Below, in pieces: positions 44,565 to 53,420 of a stretch of DNA of 64,000 nucleotides. Source of the stretch: Melghirimyces thermohalophilus (lineage in GTDB: Bacteria > Bacillota > Bacilli > Thermoactinomycetales > DSM-45169); the NCBI RefSeq assembly GCF_900102685.1, contig NZ_FMZA01000001.1, positions 124,001 to 188,000 on the forward strand. Direction: 5' to 3'. Positions within the stretch are counted from its first letter, which is position 1; each line of letters opens with the position of its first letter. Under the pieces are notes generated by a model, which made no database searches, was not told the DNA's origin, and saw nothing but the letters and a program-made list of their open reading frames with translations. A program made the translations under genes and the position numbers.

Positions 44565-45266
44565 TTGGATCAAATCGAGCAAAATCTGCACCAGGTAAAG
44601 GAAAACATCGCTGCTGCATGTCGGCGTTCCGGACGGAATCCCGATGAGGTTCGAATTGTCGCCGTGACCAAATATGTCGATCTGGAAACCACCCGCCGGG
44701 CACTGGATGCAGGTCTGACTCACATCGGGGAGAGCCGGGCCCAAGAGGCGGTACCCAAATGGGAGCAGCTGGGGGATCGAGGTATTTGGCATTTTATCGG
44801 TCATCTTCAGAGCAATAAAGCGAAAGCGGTGGCGGGACGCTTTACATATGTTCATTCCTTGGACCGCTTCTCTCTGGCTAAAGAACTGAATCGTCGTTCG
44901 GAGGCGGCTGGCCGGCCGACACGCTGTTTTGTACAGGTGAATGTTTCCGGAGAAGCGTCCAAACACGGCCTCGATCCAGTGGAGGTGAAGGAGTTCGTCG
45001 AGCAGGCGGCGGAATTTCCTTATCTTCAGTTGGAAGGATTGATGACGATGGCCCCCTTTACAGAAGACCCGGAAGAAGCGCGACCGGTTTTTCGCCGGTT
45101 GAAAGAGCTGCAGCGAGAACTGCAGCAGTCCGGGGCTTCCGGGACGGCTCTTCCTCATCTGTCCATGGGCATGTCCCGGGACTATCAGGTGGCTGTCGAA
45201 GAAGGGGCGACCTTTGTTCGTTTGGGCTCGGTGCTGGTTGGCGAGGCTTACCCTAAACAGCGGTAA
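44565..45266 (+). CDS. ylmE: PLP-homeostasis protein YlmE (YggS/PROSC family)
   Basis: This 233-residue alanine-racemase-fold protein binds PLP through the lysine in VAVTKYVDLETTRRALDAG. HFIGHLQSNKAK, VNVSGEASKHGLDP and LSMGMSRDYQVAVEEGATFVRLGSVLVGE are diagnostic. It buffers PLP and affects amino-acid pools. The start is TTG 44565, directly after the ylmD stop, with AAAGGATG upstream. An ATG overlapping the stop is in another frame and is not used. Confidence 0.93.
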   Translation: MDQIEQNLHQVKENIAAACRRSGRNPDEVRIVAVTKYVDLETTRRALDAGLTHIGESRAQEAVPKWEQLGDRGIWHFIGHLQSNKAKAVAGRFTYVHSLDRFSLAKELNRRSEAAGRPTRCFVQVNVSGEASKHGLDPVEVKEFVEQAAEFPYLQLEGLMTMAPFTEDPEEARPVFRRLKELQRELQQSGASGTALPHLSMGMSRDYQVAVEEGATFVRLGSVLVGEAYPKQR

Positions 45267-45279
45267 GGAGGCGGCGCCG

Positions 45280-45699
45280 TTGAGTTTTATGGAGCGAGTG
45301 ATGGTGTTCTTCGGGCTTCATGATGAGGAGGGACAAGCCGGAGGTTATACCGATAGCGATGCGGAAGAGACCCATCCCCGGCAGCGGAAAAACGTGGTCT
45401 CTCTGCACGCCGCTCAAAAACAGGTTCGGGTGATGCTTGCAGAGCCGCGTTCTTATGATGAAGTCCAAAATATCGCGGATTATCTCAAAAACAACCGGAC
45501 CACGGTGGTTAGTCTACAGCGTCTACCCCAGGATGAAGCAACGAAAGTGATTGATTTCCTGAGTGGAACCGTCTATGCTTTAAACGGGAACATCAGTAAA
45601 CTGAGTCCGGTAACGATCATCTGCAGCCCTGCCAATGTCGATATTCAAGGATCCATCAGTGAACTGATTTCCGATGAAGTGAACGATTTGTTGAGGTGA
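45280..45699 (+). CDS. sepF: Cell division protein SepF
   Basis: This 139-residue protein has an N-terminal amphipathic membrane anchor (ERVMVFFGLHD), a polar linker, and the SepF domain: KNVVSLHAAQ, VRVMLAEPRSYDEVQNIADYLKNNRTTVVSLQRL, DEATKVIDFLSGTVYALNGNISKLS. It bundles FtsZ filaments and can replace part of FtsA's role. The start is TTG 45280 with AAGGAGGCGG upstream. ATG 45289 is possible but would trim the anchor. Confidence 0.95.
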   Translation: MSFMERVMVFFGLHDEEGQAGGYTDSDAEETHPRQRKNVVSLHAAQKQVRVMLAEPRSYDEVQNIADYLKNNRTTVVSLQRLPQDEATKVIDFLSGTVYALNGNISKLSPVTIICSPANVDIQGSISELISDEVNDLLR

Positions 45700-45703
45700 C
45701 CCC

Positions 45704-45970
45704 ATGATCTATGAAATTGTACACACACTCTTTACGATCTACCGGGTTTTAATATTCGGCTATATTCTGTTATCCTGGTTTCCCCAGGGAAGGGAATCTC
45801 CTGTAGCGCTCTTTCTTGCGCGTGTGGTGGAACCGTACCTGACGATTTTCCGCAGCTTTATCCCGCCCCTGGGGATGATCGATATTTCCCCGATCGTCGC
45901 CCTGATCGCTTTGTCATTTATTGAGCAAGGGGTCTACTTTGTGCTCAACCTGCTCCTGGGGGTCTTTTGA
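45704..45970 (+). CDS. ylmG: YggT-family membrane protein YlmG
   Basis: This 88-residue protein has two YggT spans: IVHTLFTIYRVLIFGYILLSWFPQ and ISPIVALIALSFIEQGVYFVLNLLL. It is conserved beside sepF in Firmicutes and actinobacteria and is thought to affect division or membrane organisation. It lies five bases after sepF and overlaps ylmH by one base. Confidence 0.93.
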   Translation: MIYEIVHTLFTIYRVLIFGYILLSWFPQGRESPVALFLARVVEPYLTIFRSFIPPLGMIDISPIVALIALSFIEQGVYFVLNLLLGVF

Positions 45971-46749
45971 TGACGCGGAAGGACGACCGTCTTCGCCACT
46001 TCCGTCCCGATGAACGGATGTTTGCCGAACGGGTATTGGATTGGGCGGATCAGGCGAATCGGCAATACCGTTCCGTGCTCACACCCTTTCTAAACCCGAG
46101 GGAGCAGACCATCGCTGGCATTTTGGTTCGGAGTGTTCCCGATCTGAACGCGTTTTTCGACGGGGGATTTCAGGAAGCAGAACGGAAACGGGGGCGAATT
46201 GTTCCCCCCTATGTGACCGAAGGCGATCATGGTTTGACCTTCCTCTCCCTGGAGCCGGCGGATCGGATTTCTCAATTGAAACATCCCGATGTGCTCGGCT
46301 CGTTACTAGGATTGGGTATAAAACGGGAAGTGGTCGGGGACATCCTGGTTGGGGATGCCGGCTGTCAGGTGGTGATCGCCACAGAGGTTGCGGATTTTAT
46401 CCGGATGCAGTTCACCCATGTCGGAGGATTACCGGTACGAATGAGGGAGATCTCACGGAATGAGCTTCAGCCGCCGGAGATACCGACCCGGACGGTGACA
46501 GCCTCTGTTGCTTCCTTGCGACTCGATGCGGTAGCGGCGGAGGCTTTCCGTTTGTCCCGCAATAAGGCGGTGACGTTGATTAAAGGCGGAAAGTGTCGAG
46601 TCAACTGGAAGACCTCGGATGATCCGGCTGAACCCGTCAAAGAGGGGGATATGCTCTCTCTTCGCGGTTACGGCCGGACCCGGATCGGCCCTCTCCTGGG
46701 CGAAAGCAGGAAAGGCCGCACCCAGATCCAGCTCATCCGATACTTGTAG
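45970..46749 (+). CDS. ylmH: S4-domain RNA-binding protein YlmH
   Basis: This 259-residue protein has an N-terminal YlmH-specific region. A C-terminal S4 domain of about 60 residues begins SLRLDAVAAEAFRLSRNKAVTLIKGGKCRVNW. GVKREVVGDILVG-like sequence (GLGIKREVVGDILVGDAGCQVVI) is the mid-protein signature. YlmH has been tied to handling stalled 50S-nascent chain complexes. ATG 45970 overlaps the ylmG stop by one base. Confidence 0.92.
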   Translation: MTRKDDRLRHFRPDERMFAERVLDWADQANRQYRSVLTPFLNPREQTIAGILVRSVPDLNAFFDGGFQEAERKRGRIVPPYVTEGDHGLTFLSLEPADRISQLKHPDVLGSLLGLGIKREVVGDILVGDAGCQVVIATEVADFIRMQFTHVGGLPVRMREISRNELQPPEIPTRTVTASVASLRLDAVAAEAFRLSRNKAVTLIKGGKCRVNWKTSDDPAEPVKEGDMLSLRGYGRTRIGPLLGESRKGRTQIQLIRYL

Positions 46750-46789
46750 TCTGGAAAACTCCTGCAATTGGACAAGATCATATAGCCAA

Positions 46790-46819
46790 TTGGGAGGAAT
46801 TCTGCTACCATTGTAGAAT
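46790..46819 (+). promoter_or_regulatory. Candidate promoter for divIVA
   Basis: TTGGGA and TAGAAT are 18 bases apart. They end about 37 bases before the divIVA ATG and its GAGGAGGTG ribosome-binding site. Confidence 0.4.
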
Positions 46820-46856
46820 AGAAAATGGCATAGCAAAGTCCTGAGGAGGTGCCAAC

Positions 46857-47714
46857 ATGCCGCTTAGTCCCTTGGATATACACAATAAAGAGTTTAAACG
46901 ATCCTTTCGCGGCTATGATGTAGATGAAGTCAACGACTTCCTCGATCAGATCATTAAAGATTTTGAGTTTCTGATTCGGGAGAAACAACAACTAGAACAG
47001 CAAGTGGAAGAGTTGCAGCAAGAGCTGGAGCATGCCCTGGAGGAACAGATGGTATCTCCTTCCCAGAACACGCAGCCGCCGGTTCCGCCCCAGCCGCAAC
47101 AACAATCACCGCAACCGCGTTACCAACAACCCGAACCTCCTGCACCGGTTCAGCAGCAGCCTTCTACATCTTCCCTCTCTTCCATGGAACAGAGCATTCA
47201 CAAATCGATTCGCGTCGCTCAGGAAGTGGCCGAGGAGGTTCGCTTGAATGCCAAGAAGGAAGCAGAGCTGATTGTTCAGGAAGCGGAGAAAAACGCGGAC
47301 CGGATTATCAACGAGGCATTGCAAAAAGCTCGGGAAGTCCACTCCGAACTGGTGGATCTCAAGCAAAAATCAACGGTCTATCGGGCCCGTTTCCGTACCT
47401 TGGTGCAATCTCATCTGGATATCCTGGACAACACCGATTGGGAGTCCTTGGAGGAGCTGGAAGAAGGCCTGGATGAAGTCGGAAAGCAACTGGATCAGTA
47501 TGCTGAGGAACATGGAACGGACAACCTGACCCTACAACAATCGGGCGAAGAATATGGACAGCCCCAAGACTACGGACAGCAAGGTTACAGCCCTCATGGA
47601 TCCTTGGAAGGCACCAACCCGGGTTATGATCAAGGTTACATGGAAGGGGAAGATGAAGCCCGCCATGAACTGCGCCGGACTTCGCGCAAAATGAAACGAA
47701 AGGCTATGTTCTAA
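46857..47714 (+). CDS. divIVA: Cell-pole protein DivIVA with an extended Pro/Gln linker
   Basis: This 285-residue coiled-coil protein senses negative membrane curvature and recruits division-site and chromosome-anchoring partners. The N-terminal lipid-binding domain is PLSPLDIHNKEFKRSFRGYDVDEVNDFLDQI. A coiled coil covers residues 30-65. A linker rich in Pro and Gln (residues ~70-105) then splits it from the second coiled coil (SIRVAQEVAEEVRLNAKKEAELIVQEAEKNAD). The tail is polar and ends basic. B. subtilis DivIVA is about 164 residues, so both the linker and the tail are additions. Confidence 0.95.
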   Translation: MPLSPLDIHNKEFKRSFRGYDVDEVNDFLDQIIKDFEFLIREKQQLEQQVEELQQELEHALEEQMVSPSQNTQPPVPPQPQQQSPQPRYQQPEPPAPVQQQPSTSSLSSMEQSIHKSIRVAQEVAEEVRLNAKKEAELIVQEAEKNADRIINEALQKAREVHSELVDLKQKSTVYRARFRTLVQSHLDILDNTDWESLEELEEGLDEVGKQLDQYAEEHGTDNLTLQQSGEEYGQPQDYGQQGYSPHGSLEGTNPGYDQGYMEGEDEARHELRRTSRKMKRKAMF

Positions 47715-47720
47715 TCTGAT

Positions 47721-47749
47721 TTGCTTTTAAATATCCCGAATGGTATAAT
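47721..47749 (+). promoter_or_regulatory. Sigma-A promoter for ileS
   Basis: TTGCTT and TATAAT are exactly 17 bases apart, and TGG precedes the -10. It starts seven bases after the divIVA stop and drives the T-box leader. Confidence 0.78.
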
Positions 47750-47755
47750 TTAGCA

Positions 47756-48123
47756 ACCTTCGTCGGATGGCACAGTGAATGCCGACCGAGGCGAGCGAAA
47801 ACGGGTTGGGGCGAGATCACACCCGGCCCTGAACAAGCCGGTCACGGACCCTGTTGAGAAGGTCAAAAAAGGGTTTCGCTGTAATGGCGAAGAACGGGAG
47901 AGTAGGCAGTGCTGCCACGGTTCAGCGAATTAGGGATGGTGAAAGCCTAATCCGTGCACCTGTTGAAGATCACCCGGGAGCCGTCACCCGAACTAGAGTA
48001 GGGTGGACCGTCGGATCCACGTTACGGATCGGTAAAGCGGGTCCTTCCGTTTCCACGAAGGGCTTATTAGGGTGGTACCGCGGGTAACTTCTCGTCCCTA
48101 CTGGGATTGAGGAGTTTTTTTAT
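47756..48123 (+). promoter_or_regulatory. T-box riboswitch, isoleucine type
   Basis: This is a ~370-base leader. Stem I shows the AGTA/GAA S-turn pair and, just after GAA (47965-47967) and one base, the triplet ATC at 47969-47971 followed by A: an isoleucine specifier. The T-box sequence AGGGTGGTACCGCGGG starts at 48069. The terminator, at about 48090-48120, pairs CTTCTCGTCCC with GGGATTGAGGAG and ends in Ts. Uncharged tRNA-Ile should favour the antiterminator and let ileS be transcribed. Confidence 0.92.
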
Positions 48124-48152
48124 TTGCTGATGTGTCAAGGAGTGAGAGTTGA

Positions 48153-50921
48153 GTGGACTATAAAAAAACCCTGAATCTGCCAAAGACACAGTTTCCGATG
48201 CGGGGAAATCTCCCCAACCGGGAGCCGGAAATGCAGAAGTGGTGGGATGAAATCGATATTTACCAACAAGTTCAGGAAAAACGGAAGGGAAAACCGAAAT
48301 TCGTCCTGCATGATGGCCCCCCCTATGCCAACGGAAACATCCATATCGGCCATGCCTTAAATAAGGTGCTGAAAGACTTTATCGTCCGCTATCACTCGTT
48401 ACAAGGGTATGACGCTCCGTATATTCCCGGTTGGGATACCCATGGCCTCCCGATCGAACATGCGATTGTCACCAAAAAGGGAGTGGATCGCAAGAAAGAG
48501 AATCCGATTCGCTTTCGCGAAATGTGTGCCGAGTATGCCTGGTCCTTTATTGACCGGCAACGGGAACAATTTAAGCGGCTCGGCGTTCGCGGGGATTGGG
48601 AACACCCTTATGTGACGTTGTATCCGGAGTATGAAGCCCGTCAGATTCGCATTTTCGGCGAAATGGTGAAGAAGGGTTACGTCTATCGCGGATATCGTTC
48701 CGTTTACTGGTCTCCTTCTTCGGAAACGGCACTGGCGGATGCGGAAGTGGAATACCGGGATAAACGCTCTCCCTCCATCTACGTAGCCTTTCCGGTGAAG
48801 GATGGAGGTGGGGTGCTCCCGGAAGAGAATACCGATGTCGTGATTTGGACCACCACCCCTTGGACGCTGCCGGCCAACCTGGCCATCGCACTGAATGCTG
48901 ATTTCACCTACGCTCTGGTGAAGGCAGGGGATCGCCGCTTCCTCCTGGCTGAGGAACGGGTCGATGAAGTGATGGAACTGGCCGGAATCAAATCTTATGA
49001 AAAAGTAGCCACCTTCCAAGGTTCCCAACTGGAAGGTTTGACCTGCCACCATCCCTTCTATGATCGGGAGAGTCGCTTGGTCCTGGGGGATCACGTCACT
49101 CTGGAGACCGGTACCGGTTGTGTCCATACGGCACCCGGCCACGGAGCGGAAGACTTTGAGCTGGGCAAGAAATACGACTTGGGCGTATTGTGCCCGGTGG
49201 ATGAAAAAGGTTTCTTTACTGCAGAGGCGCCTGGGTTTGAAGGCATGTTTTACGACAAGGCCAACAAACGGGTGACGGAGATCCTGGAAGAGAAGGGGGC
49301 GCTGTTGAAGCTCACCTTCATCACCCACCCATATCCTCATGACTGGCGCACCAAAAAACCGGTGATCTTCCGGGCGACCGAGCAGTGGTTTGCCTCTATC
49401 GATGGTTTTCGGAAGGATATGCTGGAAGCGATTAAAGAGGTGAGGTGGACTCCTGCCTGGGGAGAGGTTCGGCTGGCCAATATGGTAGCGGACCGGGGCG
49501 ATTGGTGTATCTCCCGGCAGCGGGTCTGGGGTGTGCCGCTTCCGATCTTCTATTGCCGCTCCTGCGGAGAGCCTTATATCAATGACGATTCCATCGATAA
49601 GATTTCCCGCCTTTTTGCTGCGGAAGGTTCCAACGCGTGGTTTGCCAGGGAGACCGAGGAGTTGCTGCCCGAGGGGGCGGTCTGTTCCCAATGCGGAAAT
49701 GACAGTTTCCGCAAAGAAACCGACACCATGGATGTCTGGTTTGATTCCGGAAGCAGTCACGCCTCCGTCCTGGAACAGCGGGAGGATGCCCAGTGGCCAG
49801 CCGACATGTACCTGGAAGGTTCCGATCAGTATCGGGGCTGGTTTAACTCCTCGTTGTCCACGGCAGTGGCCACCAAAGGGACGGCCCCCTATCGACAGGT
49901 GCTGTCTCACGGTTTTACTCTCGACGGGGAAGGACGCAAGATGTCCAAATCACTCGGCAACACGATCGACCCCTTGAAAGTGATGAAACAATACGGTGCG
50001 GATATCCTCCGCTTGTGGGTCTCCTCAGTGGATTACCAGGCTGATGTCCGGGTATCCGATGAGATTTTGAGACAGATTGCCGAAGTGTACCGCAAAGTTC
50101 GTAACACACTCCGTTTTCTTCTCGGCAACCTGGCTGATTTTGATCCCGACCGGGACAAGGTGGCGGTGGATCAACTGGAACCGATCGACCGGTATGCGTT
50201 GATCAAACTGCAGCGGCTGGTGGGACGGACGACTCAGGGGTATGAGGATTATGATTTTCACTCCGTCTATTCCAATATCCATTACCATTGCACCGTCTTC
50301 CTCAGCCAGTTTTATCTGGATGTGCTGAAGGATCGGCTCTACATCCTTCCCCAGGAGGATCGCCGGCGCCGCTCCGCCCAGACGGTGATGATGGAGACGC
50401 TGTTGGCCTTGGTCAAGATGTTCCATCCGATCCTGCCTCATACCACGGAAGAGGTTTGGCAATATGTCCCCGGCCGGGAAACGGAAAGTGTCCAGTTGAC
50501 CGATTTTCCACAGGTGGATTCCTCGGTGTTGGATGAAAAACTGGAAAGCAAGTGGGATGCTCTGATGGAACAGCGGGATACCGTGTTAAAAGCGCTGGAA
50601 GAGGCGCGCAATGAAAAAGTGATCGGTAACTCCCTCGGAGCTTCGGTCAAGCTGTATCCCTCGGAGGAGAAGTTCCAACTGCTGAACAGTGTGGACCATC
50701 TGGAGGAGCTATTTATCGTCTCCCAGGTACGTCTGATGCAACCCGGTGACCAACCGGAAGGTGAAACCGTCGAAGGGGATGGCCTGCGGGTGAAAGTGGA
50801 ACCGGCTGAAGGGGAGAAATGTCAACGCTGCTGGGTGATCAGCCCTATAGTGGGACAAAACGAAAAATATCCCGACTTGTGCGACCGTTGTGCGGATATT
50901 GTGGAAGAGCACTACGCGTAA
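48153..50921 (+). CDS. ileS: Isoleucyl-tRNA synthetase
   Basis: This class I synthetase has 922 residues. The HIGH-type motif is [18 protein letters not shown]. The editing domain holds [16 protein letters not shown] and [29 protein letters not shown] is the KMSKS loop. A C-terminal zinc site is CQRCWVIS with CDRC. It charges tRNA-Ile and hydrolyses misactivated valine. GTG start at 48153, with AAGGAG ten bases upstream. Expression is T-box controlled. Confidence 0.97.
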   Translation: MDYKKTLNLPKTQFPMRGNLPNREPEMQKWWDEIDIYQQVQEKRKGKPKFVLHDGPPYANGNIHIGHALNKVLKDFIVRYHSLQGYDAPYIPGWDTHGLPIEHAIVTKKGVDRKKENPIRFREMCAEYAWSFIDRQREQFKRLGVRGDWEHPYVTLYPEYEARQIRIFGEMVKKGYVYRGYRSVYWSPSSETALADAEVEYRDKRSPSIYVAFPVKDGGGVLPEENTDVVIWTTTPWTLPANLAIALNADFTYALVKAGDRRFLLAEERVDEVMELAGIKSYEKVATFQGSQLEGLTCHHPFYDRESRLVLGDHVTLETGTGCVHTAPGHGAEDFELGKKYDLGVLCPVDEKGFFTAEAPGFEGMFYDKANKRVTEILEEKGALLKLTFITHPYPHDWRTKKPVIFRATEQWFASIDGFRKDMLEAIKEVRWTPAWGEVRLANMVADRGDWCISRQRVWGVPLPIFYCRSCGEPYINDDSIDKISRLFAAEGSNAWFARETEELLPEGAVCSQCGNDSFRKETDTMDVWFDSGSSHASVLEQREDAQWPADMYLEGSDQYRGWFNSSLSTAVATKGTAPYRQVLSHGFTLDGEGRKMSKSLGNTIDPLKVMKQYGADILRLWVSSVDYQADVRVSDEILRQIAEVYRKVRNTLRFLLGNLADFDPDRDKVAVDQLEPIDRYALIKLQRLVGRTTQGYEDYDFHSVYSNIHYHCTVFLSQFYLDVLKDRLYILPQEDRRRRSAQTVMMETLLALVKMFHPILPHTTEEVWQYVPGRETESVQLTDFPQVDSSVLDEKLESKWDALMEQRDTVLKALEEARNEKVIGNSLGASVKLYPSEEKFQLLNSVDHLEELFIVSQVRLMQPGDQPEGETVEGDGLRVKVEPAEGEKCQRCWVISPIVGQNEKYPDLCDRCADIVEEHYA

Positions 50922-50934
50922 GGCTGAAACGATC

Positions 50935-50971
50935 AAAAAAGGATTGCTCGCGATGCGGGCAATCCTTTTTT
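50935..50971 (+). terminator. Terminator after ileS
   Basis: AAAAAGGATTGC pairs with GCAATCCTTTTTT. It is symmetrical and could act in both directions. Confidence 0.85.
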
Positions 50972-51084
50972 GTGCAAAAAAACCATGACCGGATGGGGAG
51001 TGGCAATCCTTCGTTGCGGCATCAACCAGAATAGATCTCGTTTATAAACCGGCTGAAATCGAGAGAGAATAGGATGAGAAGATG

Positions 51085-51519
51085 TTAGCCGGCGTCTTCT
51101 TCCCGTAGCAATTCTTCCCACCACTCTTTATCTTTGGTCAAAAGAGCCAGGTCCATCATCAGTCGGCGGAGTTCCCGCCGGTCTTCCTGATTGAGGCGGA
51201 TGCCGATCCGTTTGAGGCGATGGGGGGTTATGCGCTGAAGGCCGTGGCTTATCCGCTTGCGAGGATCATAGGCATTTACTCGAATCACCGCTGCATCGCT
51301 CTCCACGACCCAGCCTAGCATCTCCTCTTTATCAGACGACCAACTGTGAATCGAAACCCACTCCCCCTCTGAAAAATGGGTACCAGAGGGCGTCTCTTTT
51401 TCTGTTCCTTCCTGGTGACCGTGATCTACATCAGGGCGACAGCGGTCACAACAGTCCGCAGGATGATCTCTTTTTAGCAGGATCCCACATTTTCGGCACC
51501 GATCGAGGGGTTGGTGCAT
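51085..51519 (-). CDS. Hypothetical protein with zinc-ribbon-like start and IDEAL-like end
   Basis: This 144-residue protein is not confidently recognised. The N-terminus has two Cys pairs (CRKCGILLKRDHPADCCDRC), typical of a small zinc ribbon. The middle GEWVSIHSWSSDKEEMLGWVVESD looks beta-rich. The C-terminus, LRRLMMDLALLTKDKEWWEELLRE, is reminiscent of the IDEAL motif (Ile-Asp-Glu-Ala-Leu with D-K-E), a short helical domain of Bacillus proteins. ATG 51519 was chosen because AGGTG is 6 bases upstream; an in-frame GTG at 51528 is the alternative. It runs against ileS and ylyA. Function unknown. Confidence 0.6.
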   Translation of the reverse strand: MHQPLDRCRKCGILLKRDHPADCCDRCRPDVDHGHQEGTEKETPSGTHFSEGEWVSIHSWSSDKEEMLGWVVESDAAVIRVNAYDPRKRISHGLQRITPHRLKRIGIRLNQEDRRELRRLMMDLALLTKDKEWWEELLREEDAG

Positions 51520-51537
51520 GATAATCACCTAATCTCC

Positions 51538-52047
51538 CTTTCTCTCGGACTAGTACTTACAGGTTATTCAAATCGGCTATAAGTGTCACCGATTTGAGCC
51601 TCCATACTAGCCCATGATTGCCTTCCAAAGCATCCGCGATTCACCCGATGGCATAAAAAGGGAAAACGAGACAAACCCTTTTTCTTAGGAAGGAAAGGGC
51701 TGATACAAATGGCAGATACAAACCGAAGGATTCCTGAACATCTGATTCACCTGACAGAATCCTCTTGGAAAAATCATATTGCCGAAGTGTTCCATGTTAT
51801 ACTGGGTTCGGGCCAATGGATCTATCGGGAGAAATGACCAAACAAATGGTCGGTATATCTGAGGATCGATTGGATTGGATTAAGGACACGAGAGTAGATG
51901 GTTGCACCCTTGGCACTGATGGACTCATGCTATTGGTCCGGATCTGTCCATCTGTGAGTGCTGTTACAGGCTTCAAAAGAGATAACGTTTCCAGCATGCC
52001 TCTCCACCTTGAGGAGGGAGCACAAGCATCAACCGGGAGGGCGAGCG
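51538..52047. other. Gap between the hypothetical gene and DUF5665 gene
   Basis: This is about 500 bases without a recognised gene. One 42-codon frame (51709-51837) has a good ribosome-binding site and is listed separately. Longer open frames to 52385 run through the DUF5665 coding region in another phase and look like chance. A direct promoter is not evident. Confidence 0.4.
51709..51837 (+). CDS. Possible small protein of 42 residues
   Basis: It starts MADTNRRIPEHLIHLTESSW and ends QWIYREK. The AGGAAGGAAAGGG stretch before the ATG could act as a ribosome-binding site with about 8 bases of spacing. It is basic in part, has one Trp pair, and no membrane span. I recognise no family. Its coding status rests on the ribosome-binding site alone, so it could be chance. 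Confidence 0.25.
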   Translation: MADTNRRIPEHLIHLTESSWKNHIAEVFHVILGSGQWIYREK

Positions 52048-52371
52048 ATGAACGAAGAAACCGAAGAGACTCGGGAGTGGTTGGAGCGCGTGGACGATCG
52101 GTTAAAGGAGTTGGGCCGGAAAATGGAAATGGGCCAGATTGCCGCCTATGTTCAGTTGCTCAACTCCCCGACACGCCTGATTCTGATCAATATCCTGACC
52201 GGTGTGGCTCGAGGGGTGGGAATCGCTATCGGTTTCACGATCTTTACGGCCACTATCGTTTATGTGCTGCGAAAACTGGGAGCGTTAAATTTGCCGATTG
52301 TGGGAGACTATATTGCAGAAATCGTCCGCATTGTCCAGGCGCAACTGGAACTGGACGGGATGACTTATTGA
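52048..52371 (+). CDS. DUF5665 membrane protein
   Basis: This 107-residue protein has a charged N-terminal coil (ERVDDRLKELGRKMEMGQIAAYVQLLN). One hydrophobic hairpin or span follows: RLILINILTGVARGVGIAIGFTIFTATIVYVLRKLG. The end reads ALNLPIVGDYIAEIVRIVQAQLE. The pattern matches DUF5665, a family common in Bacilli and Clostridia, of unknown function. ATG 52048 follows GGGAGGGCG. It ends 16 bases before ylyA, so the two may be co-transcribed. Confidence 0.78.
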   Translation: MNEETEETREWLERVDDRLKELGRKMEMGQIAAYVQLLNSPTRLILINILTGVARGVGIAIGFTIFTATIVYVLRKLGALNLPIVGDYIAEIVRIVQAQLELDGMTY

Positions 52372-52387
52372 TGAAAGGGGAATGAGG

Positions 52388-53095
52388 GTGACCGAAGAAC
52401 AACAGGTTCAATTAAAGGAACAACTCGAGGCGGAAAAAGCCCGCCTGATAAAAAAATTGGATGAAAATCGTCACTACGGGATGGAAGAGGGAATGAATGA
52501 TTCTGTCGGAGAGCTATCCGGTTATGATAATCATCCTGCAGATATCGGTAGCGAGTTGTTTGAGCGGGGTAAGGATCAAGTCTTGAATGAGGAGGATGAA
52601 GAGCGGCTGAAAGAAGTGGAATTAGCGTTGCTCCGCATCCAGTCAGGACACTACGGCAGGTGTGTGGTTTGCGGACAAGAGATCCCCTTTGAGCGGTTGG
52701 AAGCAGTTCCGGAGACCGCCTACTGCATCGACCATCAGCGGGAAAAGGATGTGTCCGGGCGGCGGCCGGTGGAAGAAAAAATCATTTCTCCCCCTTATGG
52801 AGACCATTTTCATGATCGGACAGACCGCAATTTTTTTGATGCAGAAGATTCCTGGCAGGCAGTGGAACGTTACGGAACCTCCAATCCCCCCGACTTTTTT
52901 CGGGAGGGAAAAGATTATGATGAACTCACCATCGATCAGGATGAGCGGTCGGGGTATGTCGAGGATGTGGAAGCCGTTGCAACGGTGGGTTCCGATGGAC
53001 GTCCACAGGAAGACATGGCGGAAATGACGCATAACGATGCAACCCAACGCTTGGAGGCGGAAGAATACGATGAAAAGGATCAGAACTGGGGCTAG
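52388..53095 (+). CDS. ylyA: YlyA/YteA-type DksA/TraR-family regulator
   Basis: This 235-residue protein has an N-terminal coiled coil (residues 1-35). SVGELSGYDNHPADIGSELFERGKD is the YteA/YlyA signature. The zinc-finger region GRCVVCGQEIPFERLEAVPETAYCIDH has three Cys and a His in place of a classic four-Cys TraR finger. A long acidic C-terminal half carries repeated DSxQAVERYGTSNPP-like sequence. B. subtilis YlyA, downstream of ileS, binds RNA polymerase and tunes sigma-G genes. The start chosen is GTG 52388, with AAAGGGG seven bases upstream; ATG 52382 is too near it. Confidence 0.82.
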   Translation: MTEEQQVQLKEQLEAEKARLIKKLDENRHYGMEEGMNDSVGELSGYDNHPADIGSELFERGKDQVLNEEDEERLKEVELALLRIQSGHYGRCVVCGQEIPFERLEAVPETAYCIDHQREKDVSGRRPVEEKIISPPYGDHFHDRTDRNFFDAEDSWQAVERYGTSNPPDFFREGKDYDELTIDQDERSGYVEDVEAVATVGSDGRPQEDMAEMTHNDATQRLEAEEYDEKDQNWG

Positions 53096-53332
53096 GAAGA
53101 TAGAATATCTGCCTGGTTGCCACCAGAAAAGGATTTTCCGTCCAGCAATCGATTACCAAATACGCCCGTAAAGAGAGAACCTCTCCTACCCAGCAGATCA
53201 GTTGCTGGCCGAGGAGGCTGTCCGCAGCCAGTCCAACCTACTCTGCTGGATAGCATACGAGACCAAACGAAGTGACTGAAGAGGTTTGTGCCCTATAGGT
53301 GCGGTTGCCGGCTTTGGGTACATCCTTTCAAG
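53096..53332. other. Unassigned gap before the lspA promoter
   Basis: This is about 240 bases with short inverted repeats such as CAGC...GCTG near 53193-53207 and GGCTGTCCGCAGCC at 53217-53230. I see no gene, tRNA or known riboswitch. It could be a structured leader of unknown kind, or remnant sequence. No function is claimed. Confidence 0.35.
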
Positions 53333-53361
53333 TTGTCTGCCTTCTCCCGGTGTGCTAAAAT
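53333..53361 (+). promoter_or_regulatory. Sigma-A promoter for lspA-ylyB
   Basis: TTGTCT, 17 bases, then TAAAAT. The expected transcript start near 53368 leaves the in-frame TTG at 53382 without a usable ribosome-binding site. Confidence 0.7.
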
Positions 53362-53420
53362 AAAATACTGGTAAAAAATATTTGCTGGGGTGCCGAACAC
53401 CGGTTGAGGGGGGAACCAAC

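Noticed and set aside
48399-49910. 503-codon minus-strand frame inside ileS
   Set aside because: Long only because ileS codons leave the opposite strand open; the ileS motifs are unambiguous.
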